From Campylobacter troglodytis (GTDB lineage Bacteria > Campylobacterota > Campylobacteria > Campylobacterales > Campylobacteraceae), in contig NZ_QHLI01000023.1 in NCBI RefSeq assembly GCF_006864425.1, positions 1-42,612 on the forward strand: a DNA stretch of 42,612 nucleotides, in the 5' to 3' direction. Under the pieces are notes generated by a model that saw nothing but the letters and a program-made list of their open reading frames with translations, searched no databases and had not been told where the DNA came from. Both the position numbers and the translations under genes were made by a program. Positions 32,126 through 41,759 of the stretch are shown piece by piece (position 1 is the stretch's first letter; each line of letters opens with the position of its first letter).

Positions 32126-33022
32126 TTAACGCTCTGTCTTGCCTAAGATAAAAGGTGTTTCTTGATACACGAAATTTAGCCAATTGCTAAAGATCACAGA
32201 AGCAGATGAGCGCCAGCTCACTACAACCTCGCCCCTTTTGTTGTAGTAATTTTTTGGACTTTTAATCTTTAAACCCTTGTTTAGATCCCTCTTATACTCG
32301 CTATCAAGGGTTAGCTTTGAGTACTCAGGATGAGCAAGTATGAAAAGATCCTTCTCATCCTTTAAAACAGACACTCCGCTTTTTTTTCCCTCAAGCAAAA
32401 CCTTTAAATTTGAATTTTTATAAATTGCTTTATCATCAAGCCCTGTATGTCTTGAGTGGGGTAAATTCACAAGCTCATCAAGCCCACTTAAAAGTAGGTC
32501 ATTATTTATGATCTTATGCTTAAAGATCCCAAAAAGCTTGTTTTTAAAGGGCAATTTTTTGATCCTGTAAAAATGATAAAGCCCTGCCATAGCACCCCAG
32601 CAAATATACATAGTGCTTGTGGCATTCTTTTTAAGATAGTTCATCACCTCACAAAGCTCAGCCCAGTAATCAACCTTTTCAAAGTCCATATGCTCAACAG
32701 GAGCTCCTGTGATAATGGCTGCATCAAAGCCCGTGTTTTTAATATCATCAAAGCTTAGATAAAAGCTATCTAAATGGCTTTTGGGCGTGTTTTTACTCTC
32801 ATAGCTCTTTGTCTTTAAAAAGCTTACCTCAATTTGCAAGGGGGAGTTGCCTAGCAAGGATAAAAGCTGATTTTCTGTTTCTATCTTTGTTGGCATTAGA
32901 TTGAAAATTAGCACCTTTAAGGGACGAATGTCTTGATGGGTGGCTCTTTTTTCACCCATAACAAAGACGAAGTCTTTTAAAAGCTCAAAGGCTGGTATTT
33001 TTTCTGGTAAGATCAAAGGCAT
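32126..33022 (-). CDS. metA: Homoserine O-acetyltransferase of the MetA family
   Basis: Cytosolic enzyme of 298 residues that activates homoserine for methionine synthesis. The catalytic Cys141 is in MYICWGAMAGLYHF, the His and Glu of the triad in ILAHPEYS (about 233-240). Acyl-donor choice in this family follows the residue after GAPV/GAPL: Gly uses succinyl-CoA, Glu uses acetyl-CoA. Here it is ITGAPVE-H (Glu110), so acetyl-CoA is predicted although the family is often labelled succinyltransferase. That agrees with the neighbour metY, which uses O-acetylhomoserine. ATG 33022 follows AGGAGGATGCT and lies 11 bp after metY, so they form one operon. Confidence 0.9.
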   Translation of the reverse strand: MPLILPEKIPAFELLKDFVFVMGEKRATHQDIRPLKVLIFNLMPTKIETENQLLSLLGNSPLQIEVSFLKTKSYESKNTPKSHLDSFYLSFDDIKNTGFDAAIITGAPVEHMDFEKVDYWAELCEVMNYLKKNATSTMYICWGAMAGLYHFYRIKKLPFKNKLFGIFKHKIINNDLLLSGLDELVNLPHSRHTGLDDKAIYKNSNLKVLLEGKKSGVSVLKDEKDLFILAHPEYSKLTLDSEYKRDLNKGLKIKSPKNYYNKRGEVVVSWRSSASVIFSNWLNFVYQETPFILGKTER

Positions 33023-33033
33023 AGCATCCTCCT

Positions 33034-34323
33034 TTAAATCTCAATGGCTTTTTTAAGATCTGCTATTAAATCAGCAGAGCTTTCAAGCCCTATGCTTAGT
33101 CTAACTGTGCTAGGGGTGATGCCTGAGCCTTTAAGCTCATCTTCACTTAGCTGAGAGTGAGTAGTAGATACAGGATGTATGATTAAGGACTTAGAATCTC
33201 CTATGTTTGCAGTTAAAGAAAAAAGCTCTAAGTTGTTGCAAATTTGCTTGGCATGTTCATAGCTTTTTGCCTCAAAGCTTAAAAGCCCACTTGCTCTGCC
33301 TTTGATGAAGTATTTTTGCAAGAGCTTGTGGTAGGGATTAGATTTAAGTCCTGGGTAGCTTACTTCTTTGATTAGAGGGTGCTCTTCTAAGAAGCTAGCC
33401 ACTTCAAGGGCTGTGTCTGAGTGCTTGTGAATGCGAAGTTCAAGGGTTTCAAGCCCTTGCAAATGTAGCCAAGCATTTTGAGGGCTTAGACTTGCTCCTA
33501 CATTTCTTAGCCATTCTGTGATGATGCGAATACTAAAAAAGGGCAGATCAAGCTCAGCATAAACTAAGCCGTGATAACTTGCATCAGGGGTGTTAAAGGC
33601 TGGGTATCTTTTATTTCCTCTAATAAATTCATTTAATCCCTTTCTTTCTATCAAGGCACCTCCTAAGGCACTTCCATGTCCGTTTATATACTTAGTAACG
33701 CTGTGAGTGCTTAGATCTACTCCAAAGTCAAAGGGACGGTGCAAGATAGCAGTGCCAACTGTATTATCGCATAAACTTACAATGCCGTGTTTTTTGGCTA
33801 TGCTTGTAATTACTTCTGTGTCGGCTATTGAAATTTGAGGATTTGAAAGGCTTTCAAAGAAGATTACTTTCGTTTTATCATCGATTAGAGGCTCTATGCT
33901 TGATAGATCATCTATATCAAAGACTCTTGCTTGAATTCCTAATCTTTTTAGGGTATGCACGAAGAGGGTTTGAGTGCCTCCGTAAATTTTATTTGCATAA
34001 AGTATATTATCTCCACTTTCTGCAAGATTAAGCACAGCGTAAAAAATAGCAGCCGTTCCGCTTGTAGTAACCGTGCCAAAAACACCTCCCTCAACCGCAG
34101 CAAGCCTTGCAGCAAGGACATCTACTGTGGGATTTGTAAGCCTTGAATATATATTGCCAAGTTCTTTTAAAGAAAACCTAGCTGCTGCTTGTTCTAGGCT
34201 TTGAAAATTAAAGCCAGAGCTCTGATATATAGGCACGCTGACCGTTCTTTGTGTGTCATAATTATAGCCAGCATGCAAAGACAGGGTATTTGGTGTGAAA
34301 TTATTATGTGTTAAATTTGCCAT
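33034..34323 (-). CDS. metY: O-acetylhomoserine sulfhydrylase
   Basis: PLP enzyme of 429 residues of the Cys/Met-metabolism family, converting O-acetylhomoserine plus sulfide to homocysteine. Visible motifs: SVPIYQSSGFNF near the N-terminus, SRLTNPTVDVLAARLAALEGG-like segment (about 59-78), DNTVGTAILHRPFDFGVDLSTHSVTKYINGHG with the PLP lysine (about 187-217), and GLETLELRIHKHSDTALEVA. The long insert and overall length (429, against about 390 for MetB) favour MetY. It is the first gene of metY-metA and is preceded by a 23-codon leader ORF with a hairpin. ATG 34323 follows AAAAGGAATC. Confidence 0.92.
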   Translation of the reverse strand: MANLTHNNFTPNTLSLHAGYNYDTQRTVSVPIYQSSGFNFQSLEQAAARFSLKELGNIYSRLTNPTVDVLAARLAAVEGGVFGTVTTSGTAAIFYAVLNLAESGDNILYANKIYGGTQTLFVHTLKRLGIQARVFDIDDLSSIEPLIDDKTKVIFFESLSNPQISIADTEVITSIAKKHGIVSLCDNTVGTAILHRPFDFGVDLSTHSVTKYINGHGSALGGALIERKGLNEFIRGNKRYPAFNTPDASYHGLVYAELDLPFFSIRIITEWLRNVGASLSPQNAWLHLQGLETLELRIHKHSDTALEVASFLEEHPLIKEVSYPGLKSNPYHKLLQKYFIKGRASGLLSFEAKSYEHAKQICNNLELFSLTANIGDSKSLIIHPVSTTHSQLSEDELKGSGITPSTVRLSIGLESSADLIADLKKAIEI

Positions 34324-34422
34324 TTTGATTCCTTTTTATGTAAATAGCTTGATTTATAAAAGTAAACTTTTAAAACTTAAAGATTTGTGAATTTAACGCT
34401 TTATGCGAGGAGGAAATAGATA

Positions 34423-34494
34423 CTAGCACACAAGCGTGTGCATTTTCATAAGAAAAAGGATAGAAACTGTTAAAGTGCTAATTTTTAAAGCCAT
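34423..34494 (-). CDS. Leader peptide of the metY-metA operon (candidate)
   Basis: A 23-codon ORF with one of the best ribosome binding sites in the window (AAGGAGAG, 6 nt before ATG 34494) and a TATAAT box (34530-34525) 30 bp further upstream. The product begins MALKISTLTV and ends MKMHTLVC, so it carries two internal Met codons and a terminal Cys just before the TAG stop. The last codons overlap a perfect hairpin (34426-34441). Small ORF plus structure in front of a methionine operon suggests translation-coupled attenuation. It is 99 bp from stop to metY start. Not homologous to anything I recognise. Confidence 0.5.
   Translation of the reverse strand: MALKISTLTVSILFLMKMHTLVC
34426..34441 (-). 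promoter_or_regulatory. Hairpin overlapping the end of the leader ORF
   Basis: GCACAC, loop of 4, GTGTGC: a GC-rich 6-bp stem, unusual in this AT-rich leader. A second short stem, TAAAAGT-AA-ACTTTTA, lies further down toward metY (about 34356-34371). Confidence 0.45.
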
Positions 34495-34560
34495 AATCTC
34501 TCCTTTTTGTGAATTTAAGCACACATTATACTTCTTTTGTCTTTAAATGTCAAGTGGGCT

Positions 34561-34578
34561 TTGGAATGTTTTTTGCTT
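34561..34578 (+). promoter_or_regulatory. Sigma54 (RpoN) promoter
   Basis: TTGGAATGTTTTTTGCTT has GG (34563-34564) and GC (34575-34576) exactly 10 nt apart, matching the -24/-12 consensus TTGGAA-N6-TTGCTT of Campylobacter flagellar genes. Predicted start is near 34588, 22 nt before the next ATG. Confidence 0.75.
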
Positions 34579-34609
34579 TATTTAGGCAAGATCAATGAAA
34601 AGAAGTTAA

Positions 34610-35752
34610 ATGAATATCAACACCTCAACAAATGCCTCCTTGAATTTAGGCTTAAATCAAGCTCAAAACAGCCCTCAAAGAAGTATCACTGTCAAAGAAG
34701 CCTTACAAGAAGTGAGTTTAAGAAGTAATGAGCTTGCAAATTCAAGTGAGCTTATAAGCTATGCCAGTGATTTTGGATTTAGGTTTAATGAAGAAGGAAG
34801 CTTTGAAAAGGAGCTAAATAGGGCTTCAAATATCCCACTTTCTTATGATATTAAGATAAAAAGCGTACAAGATATAGCAAAGGAGCTAATAAGACAGGAT
34901 CAATACTCACATCCTAGTAGCATAGATCTACCAGCTCTTTTAAATAAATATTATTCCACTTTAAGTGCTATTGAAGCTGAGTTTAGCACAGAAGATAATG
35001 CGTATTTAAGCAGAAACGAGCTTCTTAGTCTAAATCAAGCCTTTTCTACTAATGATGGCAGCTTTGATGATGAGATCATAAGAATTTACAAGGGCAGTGC
35101 CCAGCTAAACAAAACACTTTCTCAAAATAAAAATTTCAATACCCTAGGACTTGATAACAAACTTATAAATTTTTCCTTTGATAAGGCAATGATCAACACA
35201 GCAAGCAATGATTTTATAAAGCCTTATATTGCAAAAGACGGATCTGTTTCAAAATCAGGCCTTTTAATGAGCTTTATTTATGAGGATACTAAAAATCAAG
35301 CCTCTAAAAGCTTTTTTGTAGATTATATACAAAGGGGAAGCTCAGCTCATCAAAGCTTTTATAATATGCTTAGAAATGAGGATTCCTTTGAGGATTTTTT
35401 AAGAAGGGAAAATGAAGAAAGAATGAGCTTTGATCTTTATCTTTACATAAATGGAGTAAGCAAACAAAATAGCCCTGATGATAAATTAATGCTCTTTTAT
35501 CAGCAGTATCTAAGCTATCAAAAGGATATGGACATAAAAGAATTTACAAATTCAAGCTCGATCTACCGCTTATATACTCAAGATTTAACAAAGGAATTTG
35601 AGAGCATTCAAAACGAGTTTAGCTTAGAAAACGATGATTTAAGCAAGATAAATGAAACAAGAAGGGAGGCTTTTGATAATTTTTATCGTCAAAGAAAGAT
35701 CAGAGCAAATTTAGATAGGATAAAGCAGTCTTATCTAAGCGTGATGTCGTAG
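34610..35752 (+). CDS. Sigma54-dependent protein of unknown function, probable flagella-coexpressed protein
   Basis: Hydrophilic protein of 380 residues, no signal peptide, no membrane helix. The first 25 residues are rich in Asn, Ser, Thr and Gln (MNINTSTNASLNLGLNQAQN), like the disordered N-termini of flagellar-type export substrates such as flagellins; the remainder is mostly helical and charged. I do not recognise a domain. The promoter is a clean sigma54 site, which in Campylobacter drives middle/late flagellar genes and the co-expressed Fed/Cia proteins, some exported through the flagellum. Export or a colonisation role is therefore a reasonable guess only. ATG 34610 has AAAAGAAG upstream. 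It is divergent from metY and stands alone. Confidence 0.7.
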   Translation: MNINTSTNASLNLGLNQAQNSPQRSITVKEALQEVSLRSNELANSSELISYASDFGFRFNEEGSFEKELNRASNIPLSYDIKIKSVQDIAKELIRQDQYSHPSSIDLPALLNKYYSTLSAIEAEFSTEDNAYLSRNELLSLNQAFSTNDGSFDDEIIRIYKGSAQLNKTLSQNKNFNTLGLDNKLINFSFDKAMINTASNDFIKPYIAKDGSVSKSGLLMSFIYEDTKNQASKSFFVDYIQRGSSAHQSFYNMLRNEDSFEDFLRRENEERMSFDLYLYINGVSKQNSPDDKLMLFYQQYLSYQKDMDIKEFTNSSSIYRLYTQDLTKEFESIQNEFSLENDDLSKINETRREAFDNFYRQRKIRANLDRIKQSYLSVMS

Positions 35753-35789
35753 GGCTTTAAAGAGCTTAAAAAATTATATTTTTGCTTGT

Positions 35790-35955
35790 TTGGTTTTTGG
35801 CTTAATATATTTTAAGCAAAAATACTTCAACATTTCTTTAAATTTCTTTTGAGAAATTTGGAAGCGGACTTATGTATTTGTTTTCCATAGACATTAACTT
35901 AAAAACCTCAAAATAATCTTGTGTCAAATTCAAGTGTTTTAAGCCTATCTTTTCA
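35790..35955 (-). mobile_element. N-terminal relic of an IS1595-type element
   Basis: The minus strand matches the 5' end of the other relics (TTAAGTTAATG, CTATGGAAAACAAATACATA, then TTGAAGTATTTTTGCTT). It breaks off within what looks like the first bases of a short insert. Confidence 0.5.
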
Positions 35956-36153
35956 ATGCATTTAACAAAGTTTTAAGAAAATAGCATCACACAGTTTTTA
36001 TCGCTTGTGTGAAGTATTTTTTAAACTCTTTGAATTTAAAAGCTATATTTTTTAAAATCTGCTTTTTGCAAAATCACAGTTTATTAAAACAAAAAGATCT
36101 TTTTTAAAAGCCCTTGATCTTGGATTTTAATCCTTTTTCGATCTGGCTTTTAA

Positions 36154-36289
36154 GATAAAAAGATAAAAAGATAAAAAGATAAAAAGATAAAAAGATAAAA
36201 AGATAAAAAGATAAAAAGATAAAAAGATAAAAAGATAAAAAGATAAAAAGATAAAAAGATAAAAAGATAAAAAGATAAAAAGATAAAAA
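36154..36289. repeat. Perfect tandem array, 17 x GATAAAAA
   Basis: Seventeen uninterrupted copies of an 8-bp unit (136 bp). As 8 is not a multiple of 3, a translated frame would shift with each unit gained or lost; the minus strand is open through it (83 codons, LSFYLFIF repeated) but nothing supports that ORF as a gene. A contingency locus or a neutral VNTR. Confidence 0.95.
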
Positions 36290-36861
36290 TTCAAATCCTT
36301 GAAATTCAAGCTCTTAAAATTTAAATCCTTGTGTGAATTTTGCAGCTTGGTTTGTACTTTTTTGGCAAGAAAATTCAAGCCTTGTTTGAATTTTATTTGC
36401 TATTGTGAGCGTGTTTTCAAATTTAAACATTTTTGAAAAAAACTAAAATTCACAGCTTAAAAACTTTTATGAAATGCGTTTTTTATAAATTTGCAAGAAA
36501 CTATATTTAAGGGCTATGTATCTTTTAAGCTAACATTTAAAGCCTTTCTTGTGAATTTGCCTTGCATGTTTAATCTTTTTAAATGAGTTTAACTTTGGCT
36601 TTTTTGCTACATTAAATTAGCTTAGAATTTACAGTGCCTAGCTTACAGCTTCAAGCTCTAAGGAGAAAAAATTCAAGACCCTATCAAAAAAGTGCCTAAA
36701 ATGTCAAAAATTTAAACTTTTAAGATACTTTTAAGTTTATTTTTAAATTTTTTTGTTATCATTACAAGGAAAATAAAGATAAAAAAAATCTTATTTAAAA
36801 ATAAATATCAATTTTTAGCTAAGAATTTTTATCTTAAATTTATTGATTAAGGATTTGATAA
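36290..36861. other. Intergenic region with the nifS promoter area
   Basis: No gene seen. Near 36773-36799 a near-palindrome (AAATAAAGAT, A7, ATCTTATTT) is a possible operator. TAAGGATTTGATAA before ATG 36862 supplies the ribosome binding site. Confidence 0.4.
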
Positions 36862-38040
<1,179 letters not shown>

Positions 38041-38052
38041 AAAGGAGAAATT

Positions 38053-39024
38053 ATGAGTAAGAATAGTCTAATAGGTGGCTCTATTTGGGATGAGTATTCA
38101 CAAAAGGTTCAAAATGCGATGAATCACCCAAAATATATGGGCGAGTTAAAGGAAGAGGATGCCGAAAGAACAGGCACAAAGCTTATAGTTGCTGATTATG
38201 GGGCTGAAAGCTGTGGGGATGCAGTGAGGCTTTATTGGCTTGTTGATGAAAAAACAGACATCATCAAGGATGCTAAATTTAAAAGCTTTGGCTGTGGTAC
38301 GGCTATAGCAAGCAGCGACACGATGGCAGGACTTTGCATAGGCAAAAAGGTCGATGAAGCTGTGAAAATCACAAATTTGGATGTGGAATTTGCAATGCGT
38401 GATGATCCGCAAACCCCAGCCGTACCCCCACAAAAGATGCACTGTTCTGTAATGGCTTATGATGTTATCAAACAAGCAGCAGCACAGTACAAAGGAGTAG
38501 ATGCCTCAAGCTTTGAGGATCAGATCATAGTTTGTGAGTGTGCGAGGGTATCTCTTGGAACCATCAAAGAGGTTATAAAGCTCAATGATCTGCATACCAT
38601 AGAGGAAATTACTCAGTACACCAAGGCAGGTGCCTTTTGTAAGTCCTGTGTCAAGCCAGGAGGGCATGAGCAAAGGGAGTATTATCTAGTTGATATCTTA
38701 GCCCAAACAAGGGCTGAAATGGACAAAGAAAGACTTGCCAATGCCTCAAGAAGTGATGTGCCCTTCGATGAAATGACTATGGTAGGACAGCTTAAAGTAG
38801 TAGAAAGTGTGCTAGATAGAGAAATTCGTGCTATGCTTCATAGCGATGGTGGAGACTTGGAGGTCATAGACATACAAAAGGGCGAAAACGGCTTTGTAGA
38901 TGTGTATATCCGCTATCTTGGTGCTTGTAGTGGTTGTTCTACAAGCAGTGGGGCAACCCTTTATGCTATAGAGACTATATTGCAAGAAGAGCTTAGCCCA
39001 AGCATTAGAGTCTTTCCTGTTTGA
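38053..39024 (+). CDS. nifU: Fe-S cluster assembly scaffold, three-domain NifU
   Basis: Scaffold of 323 residues with three domains. The N-terminal IscU-like domain has its three cysteines in AESCGDAVRLY, FGCGTAIASSD and QKMHCSVMAY (about 56, 77 and 127). The central [2Fe-2S] BFD-type domain has CECARVSLGTI and FCKSCVKPGG (about 163 and 197). The C-terminal NifU domain has the CxxC in GACSGCSTS (about 299). It receives sulfur from NifS and builds clusters for general use, since no nitrogenase genes are present. AAGGAGAAATT precedes ATG 38053. It is cotranscribed with nifS. Confidence 0.94.
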   Translation: MSKNSLIGGSIWDEYSQKVQNAMNHPKYMGELKEEDAERTGTKLIVADYGAESCGDAVRLYWLVDEKTDIIKDAKFKSFGCGTAIASSDTMAGLCIGKKVDEAVKITNLDVEFAMRDDPQTPAVPPQKMHCSVMAYDVIKQAAAQYKGVDASSFEDQIIVCECARVSLGTIKEVIKLNDLHTIEEITQYTKAGAFCKSCVKPGGHEQREYYLVDILAQTRAEMDKERLANASRSDVPFDEMTMVGQLKVVESVLDREIRAMLHSDGGDLEVIDIQKGENGFVDVYIRYLGACSGCSTSSGATLYAIETILQEELSPSIRVFPV

Positions 39025-39618
39025 AAGCTTATTTAAATTCAGGGTTAGAGCCCTGAATTTACTTCTAAATTTTTTAGATTCATACATTCATAAATCCCAA
39101 CTTTAAATTCATAAGTTTATTTTATAGGCTTGATAAAATTTCAAAAAAAGACCGTAAATTTTTAACTAAATTTACTTCAATACAGCTTTTTCTAATTAAG
39201 CTAATTTTTAAAACACAGTCGATAAAATTTTTTCCTCTTAGCTTCACAGTTTGACAAAGATCTCATATTTGACTGAATTTATCTTAGTTTTAAGGGCTAA
39301 ATTTTATTTGATTTTAAATTTAGACAAACTAGCAAAGATTATTTTAGATCTATTAAAAATTCACAGTTTACACTAAGCCATTTTTAAATTCACAGTTTAG
39401 ATCAAAGCCTAATTGCTAAATGCTATAAACTTGACACATACTTCATTTGTTTCATAAAATATGCTAAAATTCAAAAGTATAAGCCGTACAAAAACTCTAA
39501 GCAAATTCAATATTTTGTGAATTTTTGCTAAATTTTTTAGAAGATTTATCAAGTAAGCTTATTGAAGGCTTAGAGCATTATTCTAGCTAGATATTAAGGA
39601 AGATTTAAGGATTATAGT
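39025..39618. other. Gene-poor intergenic region
   Basis: No gene. AAATTCACAGTTTA occurs twice (39357-39370 and 39386-39399), with related TTCACAGTTTG near 39244. Other short AT-rich repeats only. Confidence 0.4.
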
Positions 39619-39652
39619 GAAGGCTTTTGTTAACAAAGACAAAAAAGCCTTC
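39619..39652 (+). terminator. Hairpin upstream of gatB
   Basis: GAAGGCTTTT pairs with AAAAGCCTTC (10-bp perfect stem, loop 14 nt). Located 50 bp before gatB, so it may end transcription from upstream or shape the gatB leader. Confidence 0.45.
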
Positions 39653-39701
39653 TTAGAAAGTAGCCGGCCCCTACAATTAAATTTGCAAAAAGGAAAACAC
39701 A

Positions 39702-41120
39702 ATGTTTGAAGTTATCATAGGACTTGAGGTTCATACCCAGCTTAACACCAAAAGCAAGATTTTTTGCTCTTGTGCCACCTCTTTTGGCGAAGCACCAAAT
39801 GTCAATGTCTGCCCCACTTGTTTAGCACTCCCAGGTGCTTTACCTGTTCTCAATGAAAACGCACTGAGAAAAGCTGTGTCCTTTGGCAAGGCTATCAACG
39901 CCACCATAAACAAAACAAGCATCTTTAACCGCAAAAACTATTTTTACCCAGACTTACCAAAGGCATATCAAATTTCGCAGTTTGATGTCCCCATAGTTGA
40001 GGGCGGCGAACTTTTTATAAATGTAGGCGGCGAGGATAAACGCATAGGCATAACAAGGGCTCATTTAGAAGAGGATGCAGGTAAAAACATACACGAAAGC
40101 TCGCATTCAAAGGTGGATTTAAACCGCGCAGGAACGCCTTTGCTTGAAATCGTAAGCGAGCCAGACCTGCGAAGTAGCGATGAGGCGGTAGCTTACCTTA
40201 AAAAACTTCACTCCATCATCCGCTTTTTAGACATTTCGGATGCAAATATGCAAGAGGGTAGCTTTCGCTGCGATGCCAATGTCAGCATTCGTCCCAAGGG
40301 TGAGAGCAGGCTTTACACGCGGGTGGAGATTAAAAATCTTAACTCATTTCGCTTCATACAAAAGGCTATTGATTACGAGGTGCAAAGGCAAAGCACAGCG
40401 TGGGAGGAAGGCACTTACGAGAGCGAGGTGGTGCAAGAAACGAGGCTTTTTAACACCACAAATCTCACCACCCGCTCAATGCGAAACAAAGAGGATAGTG
40501 CCGAGTATCGCTATTTTCCTGAGCCTGATTTACTACCTGTGGTTTTAGATGAAAAAATGCTTGAAATTCAAATCCCCGAGCTTCCTGATGAGAAAAAGGC
40601 TCGCTACATTAAGGACTTTGGCGTTAAGCAAGGCGATGCAGAGGTGCTTATATCAAGCCTTGAAATGAGCCGATTTTTTGAAAGCCTTGTAGAAAGGGGT
40701 TTAAATCCTAAACTTTGCGTCTCTTGGCTAAATACAGAGCTTTCAGGGCTTTTAAAGGGGGATTTAAGCATTGAAAACTCCCCTGTGAGTGCTTTAAAAC
40801 TAGGCGATTTAATCGCGCGCATTGAGGATGGCACTATTTCTGGCAAGGCTGCAAAGGAAGTGCTTGCCTTTGTCTTTGAAAATGTGGATTTTAGCATTGA
40901 TAGTGCCATTGAGAAGCTAAATTTAAAGCAAGTTAGCGATGACGGGGCAATTGAAAAAATCGCAGAGGAAGTTTTAAAAGCAAACGCTGACAAGGTAGCT
41001 GAGTATAAAGCAGGAAAAGACAAGCTCTTTGGCTTTTTTGTGGGGCAAATAATGAAAGAGGGCAAGGGTGCTTTTAATCCAGCAAAGGTTAATGAGATTT
41101 TGAAAGCAAAGCTAGGATAG
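39702..41120 (+). CDS. gatB: Aspartyl/glutamyl-tRNA amidotransferase subunit B
   Basis: Subunit B of GatCAB, 472 residues, which with GatA and GatC converts Glu-tRNA(Gln) and Asp-tRNA(Asn) to the amidated forms, needed because Campylobacterota lack GlnRS. The N-terminal signature [12 protein letters not shown] is nearly exact, the zinc-site cysteines are in FCSCATSF and [11 protein letters not shown], and the kinase-like cradle has [24 protein letters not shown] and [17 protein letters not shown]. The tail is the YqeY-like tRNA-binding domain ending [17 protein letters not shown]. gatA and gatC are not in the window. ATG 39702 follows AAAAAGGAAAA. The next gene starts 4 bp after its stop. Confidence 0.95.
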   Translation: MFEVIIGLEVHTQLNTKSKIFCSCATSFGEAPNVNVCPTCLALPGALPVLNENALRKAVSFGKAINATINKTSIFNRKNYFYPDLPKAYQISQFDVPIVEGGELFINVGGEDKRIGITRAHLEEDAGKNIHESSHSKVDLNRAGTPLLEIVSEPDLRSSDEAVAYLKKLHSIIRFLDISDANMQEGSFRCDANVSIRPKGESRLYTRVEIKNLNSFRFIQKAIDYEVQRQSTAWEEGTYESEVVQETRLFNTTNLTTRSMRNKEDSAEYRYFPEPDLLPVVLDEKMLEIQIPELPDEKKARYIKDFGVKQGDAEVLISSLEMSRFFESLVERGLNPKLCVSWLNTELSGLLKGDLSIENSPVSALKLGDLIARIEDGTISGKAAKEVLAFVFENVDFSIDSAIEKLNLKQVSDDGAIEKIAEEVLKANADKVAEYKAGKDKLFGFFVGQIMKEGKGAFNPAKVNEILKAKLG

Positions 41121-41123
41121 TAA

Positions 41124-41414
41124 ATGAGCTATGATGAATTTAAGCACAGATTAAATGCTCGAATTTTCGGGCAGGATTTAAACTATGAAATTTTGCTTAC
41201 CGTGCTTAAAAACCCCGAGCCTTACATAGGACTTTTTAGGATTACAAATGCCAAAACAAAGCTCATTCAAAATCTTACTCAAAGCTGTGAGATTAAATTT
41301 AAAGGTTTTATAGAAGAGGTTTTAACGGCTTATATATCGCAAATGGACTATGAAAATTTGGATAAAAATATAAAGAATTTAAAAAAGAGATTTAAAATAA
41401 AAAGGCAAAAATAA
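41124..41414 (+). CDS. Small protein of unknown function
   Basis: A 96-residue hydrophilic, basic protein beginning MSYDEFKHRLNARIFGQDLN; mostly helical, ending in a Lys/Arg-rich stretch. No domain recognised. It starts 4 bp after the gatB stop and ends 2 bp before the next ORF, so it is likely cotranscribed with both. It could be the N-terminal piece of a restriction-type protein, given the nuclease-like gene two ORFs later, but there is no direct evidence for that. Confidence 0.55.
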   Translation: MSYDEFKHRLNARIFGQDLNYEILLTVLKNPEPYIGLFRITNAKTKLIQNLTQSCEIKFKGFIEEVLTAYISQMDYENLDKNIKNLKKRFKIKRQK

Positions 41415-41416
41415 AA

Positions 41417-41719
41417 ATGAGTAAAATGGTAAAAACAACAAAAGAACTTTTGCAAACTAAGGACTATAAAATCCTTGCAGAAGTTTTAAATGCAATCGAC
41501 TTAAAGGACGGCAAATTTGCTATAAAGGCTATGCTTTATAATCATCTTGTGCGAGATGATGATATAAGCCAAACGCAAAAGGACAAGGTAATTGAAAGAC
41601 TTTTTGCTTTGTATGAAAACAACGATATTTCGGCGTTTAGAGAGGATATTGTAGCTGAGGCAAACTATGCGTGCAATGCCTTTTGCGAGGGTGAAAATCC
41701 TTATGACAAGCAAGGTTGA
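41417..41719 (+). CDS. Small acidic protein of unknown function
   Basis: A 100-residue protein, mildly acidic, predicted helical (TTKELLQTKDYKILAEVLNA and the following segments), no signal peptide, no domain recognised. ATG 41417 is nearly contiguous with the preceding gene. Two cysteines near the end (YACNAFCEG). Its tight packing between gatB, the 96-residue protein and the HARE-HTH gene suggests one transcript. Confidence 0.55.
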   Translation: MSKMVKTTKELLQTKDYKILAEVLNAIDLKDGKFAIKAMLYNHLVRDDDISQTQKDKVIERLFALYENNDISAFREDIVAEANYACNAFCEGENPYDKQG

Positions 41720-41759
41720 TTAAAAAAGTGTGCGAAAATTCAAGGTTTAAAGGGTAAAA

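Noticed and set aside
34324-34422. SAM riboswitch before metY
   Set aside because: None of the conserved SAM riboswitch blocks could be recognised; only short AT-rich stems and the leader ORF hairpin are present.
36154-36289. CRISPR-like array
   Set aside because: The units are contiguous 8-mers with no spacers; it is a simple tandem repeat. No other repeat-spacer pattern or cas gene was seen.
36127-36378. 83-codon minus-strand ORF with LSFYLFIF repeats
   Set aside because: It exists only because the 8-bp array has no stop in any frame; no ribosome binding site, no domain, low complexity.
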